From Dyadobacter sp. NIV53 (GTDB taxonomy: Bacteria > Bacteroidota > Bacteroidia > Cytophagales > Spirosomataceae): 64,000 nucleotides of DNA. The notes beneath the pieces were generated by a model that saw nothing but the letters and a program-made list of their open reading frames with translations, was not told the DNA's origin and searched no databases. This document shows positions 55,001-63,609 of this stretch, one piece after another; position 1 is the first letter of the stretch; each line of letters opens with the position of its first letter. The stretch covers positions 6,792,501 through 6,856,500 of the forward strand of contig NZ_CP081299.1 in the NCBI RefSeq assembly GCF_019711195.1. Reading direction: 5' to 3'. The translations under genes were made by a program, and so were the position numbers.

Positions 55001-56863
55001 ATGAAAACGAAAATATTGTTTCCGATCATTGTGTTTTTTTTCTTTTCATACCGGATCCTATCACAGGGAATTCTTGATCAGCCATACGGTGATATTTCCT
55101 GGGAATCATACCGGAATATGGGCGAATCAGATTATGAAGCCCGGCTTGATGAGTTGCTGGCCAAAGATTACCGACCTGTTGACGTGGAAATTTTAGAAAA
55201 TGGCTCCTCACGCCTGTACGCATTAGTTTCCCGCAAAAATACTGATGGACGAAAGTGGTCGGTCCGCACAAAACTGACTGATAGCGAATTTTCTGACAGA
55301 GCAGCCGAAATGCTGAAGAGTGGTTACAGGCTTGTAGATATGGAATCACATAACCTGAACGGTCAGACTTACTACGGCGGTATTTGGGTAGAAAATAAGG
55401 AAAATTATAAATGGATGTCGTTCCGGAAAATGACCACAGAGGCATTTTCTGATATGGTTGAAACTTACAAAGACCAGTTTATTCCTGTTGATATTGATGC
55501 ATATAAAATTGGCAGCACCGTGTATTATTCCGTAATATGGGTTGAAAATAAGGAAAATATTAATTGGGCTAACAGGCGTAACATTCCGCAGGCGACATTT
55601 GCAAGCCATTTTGATGAATATGCGGGAAAGGGTTACAGGCTTTACAGTACCGAATCATATGAAAGGAATGGGAATCAGGAATATGCAACCATCTGGGTAA
55701 AGGAAAGTAACAGTCGCAAATGGTCGTCAAGGCGTGATATGAGCGGAACATCGTATCATAACTGGTGGCTCAGATACAAAGATTTAGGTTATCGTTTGGA
55801 AGATATTGAAGTGTATTATATTGGAAAAGATATCCGTTATGCAGGAGTCTGGCTCGAAAATGACGACCGGCTGCAATGGAAATACAGGGAAGGTGTTGAA
55901 AATCTGGTTGATGCATATTTTGCCAAAGAACCTACCGCGGGAATGAGTGTAGCGGTCGCTGTAAATGGTGAAATCCAATTTATGCGTGGATGGGGATTTC
56001 AGGATATAAGTGCTGATAAAGAAGCACATGCAAATACTGTTTACCGCCATGCTTCTATTTCCAAAGCACTTGCCAGCACTATAGGATTCCGGCTTCAGGC
56101 TAAAAATAAAATTGATATTTCTAAAAAAACAAGATTCTATGAACCGCGCCTGCCAGTTCATCATACCCATACGCTGGGAGAATTATTGTCGAATCGAGGC
56201 CACGTAAGGCATTATAAAGCAAACGATCCTGCTGCTGGTGACGGAACACTTTTCGTATTTCCAAATGCTTACGAAGCATCCAAGCTTTTTAGTGCCGATC
56301 CGCTCGTATCGGATAACTATCTGTACTCAACTCATGGCTACACCTGTTTTACGGCTGCAATTGAAAAAGTCACGGGAAAAACTTACACGAAGATCATGGA
56401 AGATGAACTGACTAATCCGTTCGGGCTGACTACGCTGCGTTGCGAGAATTTGGGAAGTAGCGTAGCTGAACGTTCCAGGATATATTCGGCAAATGGAAGT
56501 AACTTTTCATTATTGATACCGTTGAGTTTAAGCTGGAAATTTGGAGGCGGTGGTACAGAATCTTCGGCATATGATCTCGTTAGGTTTGGGGTCAAACTTT
56601 TGAATGGAGATCTGCTTTCGTCTAAAAATCTCACTGCCATGACAACCAAACCAGATAATGCAGAGGATTATGCATTTGGCTGGGATGTTGATACAGAGTC
56701 ATCGGGTGAGAAATTTTTTGCCAAAGCAGGAGATCAGGCAGGAGCCCGTTCGTATATTTTGTGCTATCCTGATAAAAAAATTGTGATCGTATTACTTTGT
56801 AATACCGCAGGAGAAAATTTAAAACCACTTGGCAGGGATATTGGCGCTTTGGTTCTGAAATAA
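55001..56863 (+). CDS. BTRD1-repeat serine hydrolase (beta-lactamase family), secreted
   Basis: 620 residues: signal peptide, then five imperfect repeats of about 50 residues (near 30-275) with pattern W..R..M....F......Y...GYR..D.E.Y..., e.g. KWSSRRDMSGTSYHNWWLRY. These match bacterial tandem repeat domain 1 / polyglycine-hydrolase-like repeats. The C-terminal domain (about 285-620) is a class C beta-lactamase-like serine hydrolase with SISK (Ser352, Lys355) and YSTHGYT as the Tyr motif. The same combination occurs in fungal polyglycine hydrolases, so a secreted endopeptidase or esterase is plausible; not a true beta-lactamase by any direct evidence. Confidence 0.88.
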   Translation: MKTKILFPIIVFFFFSYRILSQGILDQPYGDISWESYRNMGESDYEARLDELLAKDYRPVDVEILENGSSRLYALVSRKNTDGRKWSVRTKLTDSEFSDRAAEMLKSGYRLVDMESHNLNGQTYYGGIWVENKENYKWMSFRKMTTEAFSDMVETYKDQFIPVDIDAYKIGSTVYYSVIWVENKENINWANRRNIPQATFASHFDEYAGKGYRLYSTESYERNGNQEYATIWVKESNSRKWSSRRDMSGTSYHNWWLRYKDLGYRLEDIEVYYIGKDIRYAGVWLENDDRLQWKYREGVENLVDAYFAKEPTAGMSVAVAVNGEIQFMRGWGFQDISADKEAHANTVYRHASISKALASTIGFRLQAKNKIDISKKTRFYEPRLPVHHTHTLGELLSNRGHVRHYKANDPAAGDGTLFVFPNAYEASKLFSADPLVSDNYLYSTHGYTCFTAAIEKVTGKTYTKIMEDELTNPFGLTTLRCENLGSSVAERSRIYSANGSNFSLLIPLSLSWKFGGGGTESSAYDLVRFGVKLLNGDLLSSKNLTAMTTKPDNAEDYAFGWDVDTESSGEKFFAKAGDQAGARSYILCYPDKKIVIVLLCNTAGENLKPLGRDIGALVLK

Positions 56864-56938
56864 ATTTAATTAGGCCTGGGTGATATTGCCGGGATTTTAA
56901 TTTTTTCACAAAACAATCAGATAATTTATTGATATAAA

Positions 56939-56986
56939 ATTAAACTTTCAAAACTTTTTGAAAGTTTAATTTTGTTCTTATATTTG
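56939..56986 (+). promoter_or_regulatory. GbsR-type operator overlapping a Bacteroidota promoter
   Basis: 32-bp palindrome: ATTAAACTTTCAAAA (56939-56953), CT, TTTTGAAAGTTTAAT (56956-56970). TTG at 56958-56960 and TATATTTG at 56979-56986 are 18 bp apart, so the palindrome covers the -33 element. Strong case for autorepression by the regulator starting at 56990, whose transcript would be nearly leaderless. Confidence 0.75.
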
Positions 56987-56989
56987 TTT

Positions 56990-57496
56990 ATGGAATTAAC
57001 AGAGGCAAAACAGAAATTTATTGAATCCTGGGGGAAATTAGGATCTGAATGGGGTATCAACCGGACCATGGCGCAAGTGCATGCGCTGTTGCTTATTTCA
57101 CCTGAAGCACTTACAACCGAGGAATTGATGGAAACACTGAGTATTTCCAGAGGCAATGCAAATATGACACTACGTGACCTCATGGGTTGGGGTTTAATAG
57201 AGAAACAACATAGAGCCGGCGAGCGTAAAGAGTATTTTTATGCTGATAAAGATGCCTGGAATATCGCGCGGCAGGTGGCTAAAGAAAGAAGAAAAAGAGA
57301 ACTTGACCCCGTACTGAAGGTTCTGGATGAATTGTCGAAAGTGGAAGGGGATTTGAATGACCCTGAATTTAAAACTTTCAATAAATCAATTAATGATATT
57401 AATGAGCTTGCCAAAAATGTTGACAAAACCATTGATACAATGTTAAAAGCAGAAGAAAATTGGTTTTGGGGATCTATTTTCAAAATATTCAGGTAA
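56990..57496 (+). CDS. GbsR/MarR family transcriptional regulator
   Basis: 168 residues from MELTEAKQKFIESWGKLG. Winged helix: INRTMAQVHALLLISPEALT, EELMETLSISRGNANMTLRD, EKQHRAGERKEYFYADKDAW, then a coiled dimerisation helix. The GbsR group contains repressors of osmoprotectant and other genes. The start was set at the second Met since homology begins there and a promoter sits directly upstream. Regulates itself and probably the DCC/TIGR01777 genes downstream, where a similar half-palindrome recurs. Confidence 0.9.
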   Translation: MELTEAKQKFIESWGKLGSEWGINRTMAQVHALLLISPEALTTEELMETLSISRGNANMTLRDLMGWGLIEKQHRAGERKEYFYADKDAWNIARQVAKERRKRELDPVLKVLDELSKVEGDLNDPEFKTFNKSINDINELAKNVDKTIDTMLKAEENWFWGSIFKIFR

Positions 57497-57511
57497 GAAT
57501 ATTTTTTTATA

Positions 57512-57541
57512 ATAAACTTTCAAAAATTACTGAAAATTCAA
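57512..57541 (+). promoter_or_regulatory. second, weaker GbsR-like site
   Basis: AATAAACTTTCAAAA at 57511-57525 repeats the left arm of the operator at 56939; TGAAAATTCA at 57531-57540 is a degenerate right arm. Located just before the DCC gene, it may give independent control. Confidence 0.5.
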
Positions 57542-57551
57542 TATGTATAAT

Positions 57552-58376
57552 ATGAAAACGCTGAAAAATCACCTCATTTTGTTTGATGCTGAATGCCCTA
57601 TGTGTAATATGTATACCAAAGCCTTTGTAAGCAGCGGGTTACTAGACAAAAATGGCAGATCTTCCTACCAGGAATTTACCAATGAGGCTTGTCCAATGCT
57701 CGACCGTCAAAGGGCGGTGAATGAAATTGCACTGATAAATCAGGAAAGCGGAGAGGTTACGTATGGGATTGAAAGTCTTTTTACCATTTTCGCATCTGCT
57801 GTACCTGCCTTAAAATTTATTTTCTTCAATAAGATTTTTATAGAAATAATGGCAAAAGTTTATGCATTTGTGTCTTACAATCGCAGGGTAATAATTCCAG
57901 CCCCAGCTGCTGTAAATAATAAGGTTTTGCAGCCTGCGTTTAAATTAAATTACAGGATTGCTTATCTTGTTTTTACCTGCGTTATTACGGCATATATTCT
58001 TTCTGAATATGGAAAACTAATGACTGGAATATTACCCAAGGCTCCCGCATACCGTGAATATTTAATTTGTGCTGGCCAATTATTTTTTCAGGGTATGGTA
58101 ATCAGCATTATTAGTAATGTTAAAAAATGGGATTATTTAGGAAATATGATGACAATCTCTTTCGCAGGAGCACTTTTATTACTGCCTGGATTATTGATCT
58201 TTTCCTTATTTCAACTCAATCCGGCGTTACCTGCGGTTTGGTTTATGATAGTAGTTGGGCTAATGTTTCTGGAGCATCTCCGCCGTAACAGACTTTTACA
58301 ACTTAGCTGGTTATTAACGATCAGCTGGATCCTGTATCGTGTGATTGTTTTGTTATTCATCTTTTTATATCAGTAA
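57552..58376 (+). CDS. DCC-family thiol-disulfide oxidoreductase-like protein fused to membrane domain
   Basis: 274 residues from MKTLKNHLILFDAECPMCNM. The DUF393 DxxCxxC motif (Asp12, Cys15, Cys18) starts a thioredoxin-like domain (to about 125). The rest is four or five membrane helices (AYLVFTCVITAYILSEYGKL onward). A start three codons earlier (57543) is possible. DCC proteins are predicted redox proteins. The next gene starts one base after the stop, so the two are coupled. Confidence 0.88.
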   Translation: MKTLKNHLILFDAECPMCNMYTKAFVSSGLLDKNGRSSYQEFTNEACPMLDRQRAVNEIALINQESGEVTYGIESLFTIFASAVPALKFIFFNKIFIEIMAKVYAFVSYNRRVIIPAPAAVNNKVLQPAFKLNYRIAYLVFTCVITAYILSEYGKLMTGILPKAPAYREYLICAGQLFFQGMVISIISNVKKWDYLGNMMTISFAGALLLLPGLLIFSLFQLNPALPAVWFMIVVGLMFLEHLRRNRLLQLSWLLTISWILYRVIVLLFIFLYQ

Positions 58377-58377
58377 A

Positions 58378-59304
58378 ATGTTGTATCAAAAAATTATACT
58401 GGCAGGAGGTAACGGTTACCTTGGCCAGGTACTCGCAGATTTTTATAAAAACCTGTCAATTGAGATATTCATATTAAGCCGTAAGTCTGCCCCGGACAAT
58501 GAAAACATTAAAACCTTAATTTGGGATGGACATACAGAAGGAGATTGGAAATATAATTTGGAAGGAGCAGATATGCTTGTGAACCTTTGCGGCAAAAATG
58601 TGAATTGCAGATACACAAAAGCGAATCAGGAAGAAATCATTAATTCGAGGGTTAATCCTACTTTGCTTTTAGGAAAATTGATTGGAAAAATGGAAAACCC
58701 TCCCAAACTATGGATTAATATTACCTCAGCCACAATTTACAGACATGCCGAAGATCGCCCTCAGGATGAAGAAATGGGTGAAATTGGATACGGATTTTCG
58801 ATAGATGTCTGTCAGAAATGGGAAAGTAATTTTTTTCATACAAATACACCCCATACCCGTAAAATTGCCCTGAGAATGGGAATCGTATTAGGAAAAAAGG
58901 ATGGAGCATTCCCAAGATTGCTGAATCTCGCCCGATTGGGCTTAGGTGGAAAACAGGGGGATGGTCAGCAATATATTTCCTGGGTTCACGAGCAGGATGC
59001 AGCACGTTGTACAGAATGGCTGATGCAACACGAAGAAATGACGGGGATAATCAACTGCACAGCGCCGGAACCAATAAAAAATAATGATTTTATGGCGAGT
59101 CTCAGAAAAATTTACGGAGTGCCATTTGGATTACCTTCTCCAGCATGGTTACTTGAAATAGGGGCTATGCTGATTGGAACGGAAACAGAATTAATTTTAA
59201 AAAGCCGTTGGGTATTACCAAAGAGATTATCAGACGGTAAATTCAGTTTTCAGTATCCCAAAGCAGAATATGCAATGAAGGATATAATAAGTACCAAGGC
59301 TTAA
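58378..59304 (+). CDS. TIGR01777-family NAD(P)-binding epimerase-like protein
   Basis: 308 residues from MLYQKIILAGGNGYLGQVLA. Rossmann motif GGNGYLG, ADMLVNLCGKNVNCRYTKAN, LRMGIVLGKKDGAFPRL and a C-terminal DUF1731 segment (LKSRWVLPKRLSDGKF). Extended-SDR proteins of this type often lack known substrate. It is the last gene of the GbsR-DCC-TIGR01777 operon. The same gene set is often near light-response or repair genes in Bacteroidota, but here it is 50 kb from the cryptochrome. Confidence 0.92.
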   Translation: MLYQKIILAGGNGYLGQVLADFYKNLSIEIFILSRKSAPDNENIKTLIWDGHTEGDWKYNLEGADMLVNLCGKNVNCRYTKANQEEIINSRVNPTLLLGKLIGKMENPPKLWINITSATIYRHAEDRPQDEEMGEIGYGFSIDVCQKWESNFFHTNTPHTRKIALRMGIVLGKKDGAFPRLLNLARLGLGGKQGDGQQYISWVHEQDAARCTEWLMQHEEMTGIINCTAPEPIKNNDFMASLRKIYGVPFGLPSPAWLLEIGAMLIGTETELILKSRWVLPKRLSDGKFSFQYPKAEYAMKDIISTKA

Positions 59305-59392
59305 TAGCTTTGCTTTTACAAAGACTTTACATTCTACCAGGTTTCTTACGATGCCAGCTATTACCTTTGCTTATCAATCCGAATCTCCTGTT

Positions 59393-60157
59393 ATGTCTGA
59401 TAAAAAAGTAAAGAGTAAGTTAGCTTTTCTAGTAGTATCCGTTTTAGTTTTATCATCCTGTAATAAGCATTTCACCGTTCAGGACAATGCTTATAAAGAA
59501 TATGGAATTGACAATCAGTCTGAGGTTGATTCGTCGGTTGTAAAATATTATATGCCGTATAAGCAGCAAATGGAGGCTGAAATGAACCGCGTAATTGGTG
59601 AGACAGAACAGGAACTCACAAAATCATCGGATCCCGAAACATTGCTGGGAAACTTCTTTTCTGATGCAACCTTAACTGAAGCATTAAAGATAGATCCTTC
59701 TGTCCAGTTTGCTTTATCAACTACAAAAGGCGGGTTACGCAATACACTTCCAAAAGGCAATATTACTGTTTCCGGTATTTTTGAGTTGATGCCTTTCGAA
59801 AATGAACTGGTTATACTGAAATTATCCGGTGCCAGTGTGCAAAAGGTCATTGATTTTATTGCAAGTAAAAACGGACAGCCGGTTGCAGGAATTCGTATGA
59901 AAATCAAAAACAATGTGGGATACGACGTTACCATTTCGGGTAAACCTTTTGATATCAATCAAACTTATACTGTATTGACCTCTGATTATCTGGCAAATAA
60001 CGGCGACGACCAGAGTTGTATGGCAAATCCCCTGGAAAGAAAAAACATTGGATTAAAAGTCCGTGATGCGCTGATGGATTACATTGGCGGGCAAACCAAA
60101 AACGGTAAGAAAATAAATACCCAATTAGATGGAAGAATCAGTGTCACAAATGAATAA
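59393..60157 (+). CDS. 5'-nucleotidase C-terminal domain lipoprotein
   Basis: 254 residues from MSDKKVKSKLAFLVVSVLVL; lipobox LSSC. It matches 5_nucleotid_C: NFFSDATLTEALKIDPSVQF, GGLRNTLPKGNITVSGIFEL, MPFENELVILKLSGASVQKV and YTVLTSDYLANNGDDQ. This domain recognises the nucleobase in UshA-type enzymes. The catalytic metallophosphatase domain is encoded by the next gene, which overlaps by 8 bp. An upstream start (59351) adds 14 residues without a better signal. Confidence 0.9.
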   Translation: MSDKKVKSKLAFLVVSVLVLSSCNKHFTVQDNAYKEYGIDNQSEVDSSVVKYYMPYKQQMEAEMNRVIGETEQELTKSSDPETLLGNFFSDATLTEALKIDPSVQFALSTTKGGLRNTLPKGNITVSGIFELMPFENELVILKLSGASVQKVIDFIASKNGQPVAGIRMKIKNNVGYDVTISGKPFDINQTYTVLTSDYLANNGDDQSCMANPLERKNIGLKVRDALMDYIGGQTKNGKKINTQLDGRISVTNE

Positions 60158-61082
60158 CCGGAGAGATTTTCTGAAAAAGAGTGGTGCGGCAGCCGGATTA
60201 CTGGCTCTTACTTCATCACCCTTTGCTGTCTTTGCCAAAGAAGAATTGGTACAGCTCACCATTTTGCACACAAACGACGTACATAGCAGAATTGAGCCTT
60301 TTCCTATGGACGGTTCCCGGAACCAGGGGCTGGGTGGTGTGGCCAGAAGGGCAGCTTTGATAAAACAAATACGGGAGGAGCAGAAAAATGTGCTTTTGCT
60401 GGATGCTGGTGATGTTTTTCAGGGAACGCCATATTTTAATTTATTTGGCGGTGAACTGGAAATGAAGCTGATGACCGACATGGGTTATGATGCAGCAACA
60501 ATGGGAAACCATGATTTTGACAACGGAATTGCTGGTTTTGTCAAACAGCTTCCACATGCAAAATTCCCGTTTCTGGTTAGTAATTATGACTTCTCCAACA
60601 CGGATCTTAAAGGGAAAACCGAGCCATATAAAATATTTAAAAAGCAGGGGATCAAAATCGGGATTTTCGGCCTGGGAATAGAACTGGCTGGCCTCGTTGA
60701 CAAGAAAAATTATGGTGATATTGTTTATCAGGATCCCATTGCCAAAGCAAATGAAATGGCTGCCAAGCTCAAAAAAGAACAGGATTGCGATCTGGTTATT
60801 TGTCTCTCGCACCTGGGCTATAAATACAAAGAAGAGAAGGTTTCTGATCAGATACTCGCCAAATCAACCCGTAATATTGACCTGATTATTGGCGGGCATA
60901 CGCATACCTTCATGAAGGTGCCGGAAGAGATTCTGAATCTGGACGGTAAAGCAACGACCGTAAATCAGGTAGGTTTTGCGGGAATTAATCTGGGCAGGCT
61001 GGATTACTTTTTCAATAAAGATTCCGGCAAAAAGAAAATGGTAGCGACCGTTTGTCCTATTGGAGACAGGTTTCTGGTGTAA
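60150..61082 (+). CDS. 5'-nucleotidase metallophosphoesterase domain protein, Tat-exported
   Basis: 310 residues from MNNRRDFLKKSGAAAGLLAL (Tat signal). Calcineurin-like phosphatase motifs: LHTNDVHSRIEP, LLLDAGDVFQGTPY, ATMGNHDFDNG, LSHLGYKYKEEK and IIGGHTHTF, giving the two-metal site. Together with the preceding C-terminal-domain lipoprotein it should form a periplasmic 5'-nucleotidase; the two halves are normally one chain in the opposite order. Confidence 0.93.
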   Translation: MNNRRDFLKKSGAAAGLLALTSSPFAVFAKEELVQLTILHTNDVHSRIEPFPMDGSRNQGLGGVARRAALIKQIREEQKNVLLLDAGDVFQGTPYFNLFGGELEMKLMTDMGYDAATMGNHDFDNGIAGFVKQLPHAKFPFLVSNYDFSNTDLKGKTEPYKIFKKQGIKIGIFGLGIELAGLVDKKNYGDIVYQDPIAKANEMAAKLKKEQDCDLVICLSHLGYKYKEEKVSDQILAKSTRNIDLIIGGHTHTFMKVPEEILNLDGKATTVNQVGFAGINLGRLDYFFNKDSGKKKMVATVCPIGDRFLV

Positions 61083-61163
61083 ATATTTTTGACAAAATTC
61101 CTTGCAAAAGCATTAACAGGATTTTGTTAGTGAAAGCAATGGCTGTAATTGTCCGGGGGTTTT

Positions 61164-61196
61164 AGAGAAGTCAACTTTTCGAAAGTTGACTTCTCT
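61164..61196. terminator. hairpin downstream of the 5'-nucleotidase operon
   Basis: 15-bp perfect stem AGAGAAGTCAACTTT / AAAGTTGACTTCTCT with TCG loop. No T-tract after it; it may act as a terminator for either convergent gene or be a REP-like palindrome. Confidence 0.65.
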
Positions 61197-61240
61197 CATC
61201 TCCATGATTCCTGCTCCAAAACTTTTTCACACCTAACATT

Positions 61241-61591
61241 TTACTTTTTTATCTCACTTTTCCTCATCGGCATCGCATCTATTTTTCCAAATAATTCCTG
61301 ATGAGTTACCATCTGATTTGACCGGTGTTTTTCGCCGCCATCTCTGCCAACCAGAATAAATGTAAATGGTTTGGATCGATCGATGTCCCACTTTTTCCAA
61401 ACCGTCTCATTTTCAGCAGATAATTTATAGGACGTTATAACAATATCCCGGTCTTTTATACCCTTTTTCTGACTGTCCAATTCAGACACCTGTTTTGTCC
61501 ATATTCCGGAATTTTTCTCATTATAAAAAAGAAAAACTTTCCTGGGTTGATCAGCCATAAGCAAAAAAATGGTTAACAATAATAATTTCAT
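61241..61591 (-). CDS. DUF4174 domain protein, exported
   Basis: 116 residues with a short signal peptide (MKLLLLTIFLLMA). DUF4174 blocks: RKVFLFYNEKNSGIWTKQVS, IKDRDIVITSYKL, FTFILVGRDGGEKHRSNQMV and KIDAMPMRKSEI. Thioredoxin-like fold is expected without the CxxC site. Function unknown. Confidence 0.88.
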   Translation of the reverse strand: MKLLLLTIFLLMADQPRKVFLFYNEKNSGIWTKQVSELDSQKKGIKDRDIVITSYKLSAENETVWKKWDIDRSKPFTFILVGRDGGEKHRSNQMVTHQELFGKIDAMPMRKSEIKK

Positions 61592-61654
61592 AGTTAGAAT
61601 TGATATAAGTATAAGCTATATTGAATACTCAATAATTATTCCAATTGTAATTTT

Positions 61655-61912
61655 ATGAAATTGACCTGGACCTTTTACCCAAAATTTGAAAAAGCAATAA
61701 CACTTCAGGTTTCTTATTTGCCGCGAATCGATAAAACCGGGGCGTGGGGTTTCCTTCATGTCGAATCAAACCAGGCCTGGGTAAGCTGGGATTGCTTTAA
61801 ATGCTTTGACCGGGGAGACGTAAAAGCTAAAAAAGATGCATTTCAGCGGTTGGTAAAAGTAATTTCCCCGGAAGTTTTTGTAAAGGAACTGGATAGTATG
61901 AGCGATCTATAA
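61655..61912 (+). CDS. uncharacterised 85-aa protein
   Basis: Small soluble protein beginning MKLTWTFYPKFEKAITLQVS, Trp-rich (AWGFLHVESNQAWVSWDCFK), with helical C-terminus. Looks genuine by composition and context; not recognised. Confidence 0.6.
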   Translation: MKLTWTFYPKFEKAITLQVSYLPRIDKTGAWGFLHVESNQAWVSWDCFKCFDRGDVKAKKDAFQRLVKVISPEVFVKELDSMSDL

Positions 61913-61957
61913 ACCCGGATTGATTTTTAGATTTGACAAATCCTGAACATGTGATAG

Positions 61958-62398
61958 TTAATTCACTACTTCTTCTTTTTCCAGGAATTCTGGCAGACTA
62001 ATATTGATAATAAAATCCCAGCCTTCTGCAAAGCTTTCTTTTGCAAAATCCGTTTTGTTTTTTGGAAAGCTCTCCAGGCCGGTGTGAGTTAAAACAAGCC
62101 TTGTTTTATTGCCTTCTTCAAACAGTTCAAAAGTTAATTCAGAATTGCCAGGATAATTATCATAACGCCATGTATATGAGATCTTTTTGTGTTCAATCAC
62201 ATCTGTAATCTTACAAAGGTGCAGATACTTTTCATCTTCACTTCCGCCGTAAAACTGAAATTCAAATCCTTTTTCCGGTTTGAAATCATTGATGTCAAAA
62301 TACCACTCTTTCATTTTGGTACGGTCGGTCAAAGCCTGCCAAACGCGGTCAACCGGTGCATTAAGTGTACGTTCTACTATTATTGGTTTTGCGTCCAT
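61958..62398 (-). CDS. SRPBCC / AHSA1-like domain protein
   Basis: 146 residues. START-like lipid/ligand-binding fold of the Aha1-C-like group: IVERTLNAPVDRVWQALTDR, TKMKEWYFDI, KISYTWRYDNYPGNSELTFE and GWDFIINISLPEFL. Frequently paired with ArsR-type regulators, as here (71 bp apart, same strand). Function unknown; binds a small hydrophobic ligand by analogy. Confidence 0.9.
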   Translation of the reverse strand: MDAKPIIVERTLNAPVDRVWQALTDRTKMKEWYFDINDFKPEKGFEFQFYGGSEDEKYLHLCKITDVIEHKKISYTWRYDNYPGNSELTFELFEEGNKTRLVLTHTGLESFPKNKTDFAKESFAEGWDFIINISLPEFLEKEEVVN

Positions 62399-62469
62399 GA
62401 TATTAGGATTTTAGGTGAAACTCAATCTTTTTTCAGACTTCTGATCATTAACTTTTTCATGCTTCTTTT

Positions 62470-62802
62470 TTAATTTTTCGACAGATCAATTTCTTTATCC
62501 AGAAAATCTTCCAGTGCATCCAGTTTGATATTCCAGAATTCCCGGTAATGATCAGCCCAGTCTGATACCTGTTTTAATTTTTGTAAATCGGCTTTACAAA
62601 ATCTTTCCCGGCCCTTGGTTTTTACAACTACGAGGCCACATTCGGTTAATATTCTGATGTGTTTGGAAATAGCCGGCCTGCTTATGGTAAAATGATCGGC
62701 AACGGCATTCAGGTTCAGCGTCTGGTATGCCAGTAAATTAATGATTTCCCTGCGCGTCGGATCTGCAATTGCCTGAAATACATCTCTTCTTAACTGGCTC
62801 AT
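62470..62802 (-). CDS. ArsR-family transcriptional regulator
   Basis: 110 residues from MSQLRRDVFQAIADPTRREI. Winged helix: IADPTRREIINLLAYQTLNL, AVADHFTISRPAISKHIRIL, LVVVKTKGRERFCKADLQKL. No metal-binding Cys pair, so it belongs to the non-metal ArsR group linked to SRPBCC proteins. First gene of the operon; it has a palindromic operator in its promoter. Confidence 0.93.
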   Translation of the reverse strand: MSQLRRDVFQAIADPTRREIINLLAYQTLNLNAVADHFTISRPAISKHIRILTECGLVVVKTKGRERFCKADLQKLKQVSDWADHYREFWNIKLDALEDFLDKEIDLSKN

Positions 62803-62823
62803 AACATTGATTTTATAAAAGGA

Positions 62824-62866
62824 AACCATTTGGTTCCAAATTTAATGAAACCAAATGGTTACGCAA
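62824..62866 (-). promoter_or_regulatory. ArsR operator pair around a Bacteroidota promoter
   Basis: AACCATTTGGTT (62824-62835) and AACCAAATGGTT (62849-62860) are exact reverse complements, and each is itself nearly palindromic. On the minus strand TTG (62866-62864), 19 bp, TAAATTTG (62844-62837) form the promoter. One operator copy lies between the two promoter elements and the other overlaps the transcription start zone, which fits autorepression. Confidence 0.75.
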
Positions 62867-62890
62867 TAAGTTTTTCCTTTAATTTATTTT

Positions 62891-63070
62891 ATGATGAAAA
62901 AAAATGAAAGCTATTTGAAAGGGTTAGCAAATGCAGAATTTAATCCTGAGGCTTTAACAGACAAACAGTTTAATTATGTTTTTAAAAATTATACAGTTTT
63001 TGCTGAATCTTTAAAAAGTCGATCCGTTATATGTGAACATATTTCCAAAGCGGTACCTGCATTGGAGTAA
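62891..63070 (+). CDS. possible small protein, 59 aa
   Basis: Starts ATG ATG AAA; begins MMKKNESYLKGLANAEFNPE with protein-like composition in its first 33 codons. The rest overlaps the hydrolase gene in antisense. Divergent from the ArsR operon. Could be a real small gene or a fragment. Low confidence. Confidence 0.25.
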   Translation: MMKKNESYLKGLANAEFNPEALTDKQFNYVFKNYTVFAESLKSRSVICEHISKAVPALE

Positions 63071-63534
63071 ATGTTATGTCCGCCATCCTTAATGCTTATG
63101 TAATTTAAGTTCATACTTTCAAACCAAAATTGGCTGGGTTTAAAATTTTCAAATTCACCATAATAAAGACTGATATTACAATCGGGCTTTTCAACTTCAT
63201 ACCTTATCCGGGTAGCTGAAACCAGGTATAAATTTCGTATTTTCAAACCATTCAAGCCCGCTTTCCAAATTGTTCCTCCGACGCTAAATGCCAGCACATC
63301 CACGGTTTCAACTTCGTAATTTATCAGAAGTTCAGCGGCAGTGTCAATTCCACCCTTAATAAATTGTTCATGGATCTGCTCCTCATCGGGAGCTGAGAGG
63401 TTTATGTTTGCCAAAATACAAGAATCATAAAACTGTATATTGTAATGCGGTTCAAGGAAAGATATATAAGTATTTATCCAACTGGAATGTAGAATGCCCC
63501 ACATATCCGATAATATGATTAATCTATCTTTCAT
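62989..63534 (-). CDS. small alpha/beta-hydrolase-like protein
   Basis: 181 residues without signal peptide. Starts RLIILSDMWGILHSSWINTY; nucleophile elbow LAFSVGGTIWKAGL; acid probably in SLYYGEFENF; catalytic His in KDGGHNIYSN. Shorter than most hydrolases and without a lid domain. Substrate unknown. Codirectional with the Dps gene but separated from it by 75 bp. Confidence 0.75.
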   Translation of the reverse strand: MKDRLIILSDMWGILHSSWINTYISFLEPHYNIQFYDSCILANINLSAPDEEQIHEQFIKGGIDTAAELLINYEVETVDVLAFSVGGTIWKAGLNGLKIRNLYLVSATRIRYEVEKPDCNISLYYGEFENFKPSQFWFESMNLNYISIKDGGHNIYSNAGTALEICSHITDRLFKDSAKTV

Positions 63535-63609
63535 TCAGATCTGTAAAAAAAATGTCAGCTATAGCAACTGATAATTGCGATAGCCGACAAATTTAAAACT
63601 TTTTGAATA

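Noticed and set aside
55001..56863. Calling the BTRD1 protein a beta-lactamase resistance gene
   Set aside because: Only the fold and SxxK motif are shared; the repeats and context point to another hydrolase role.
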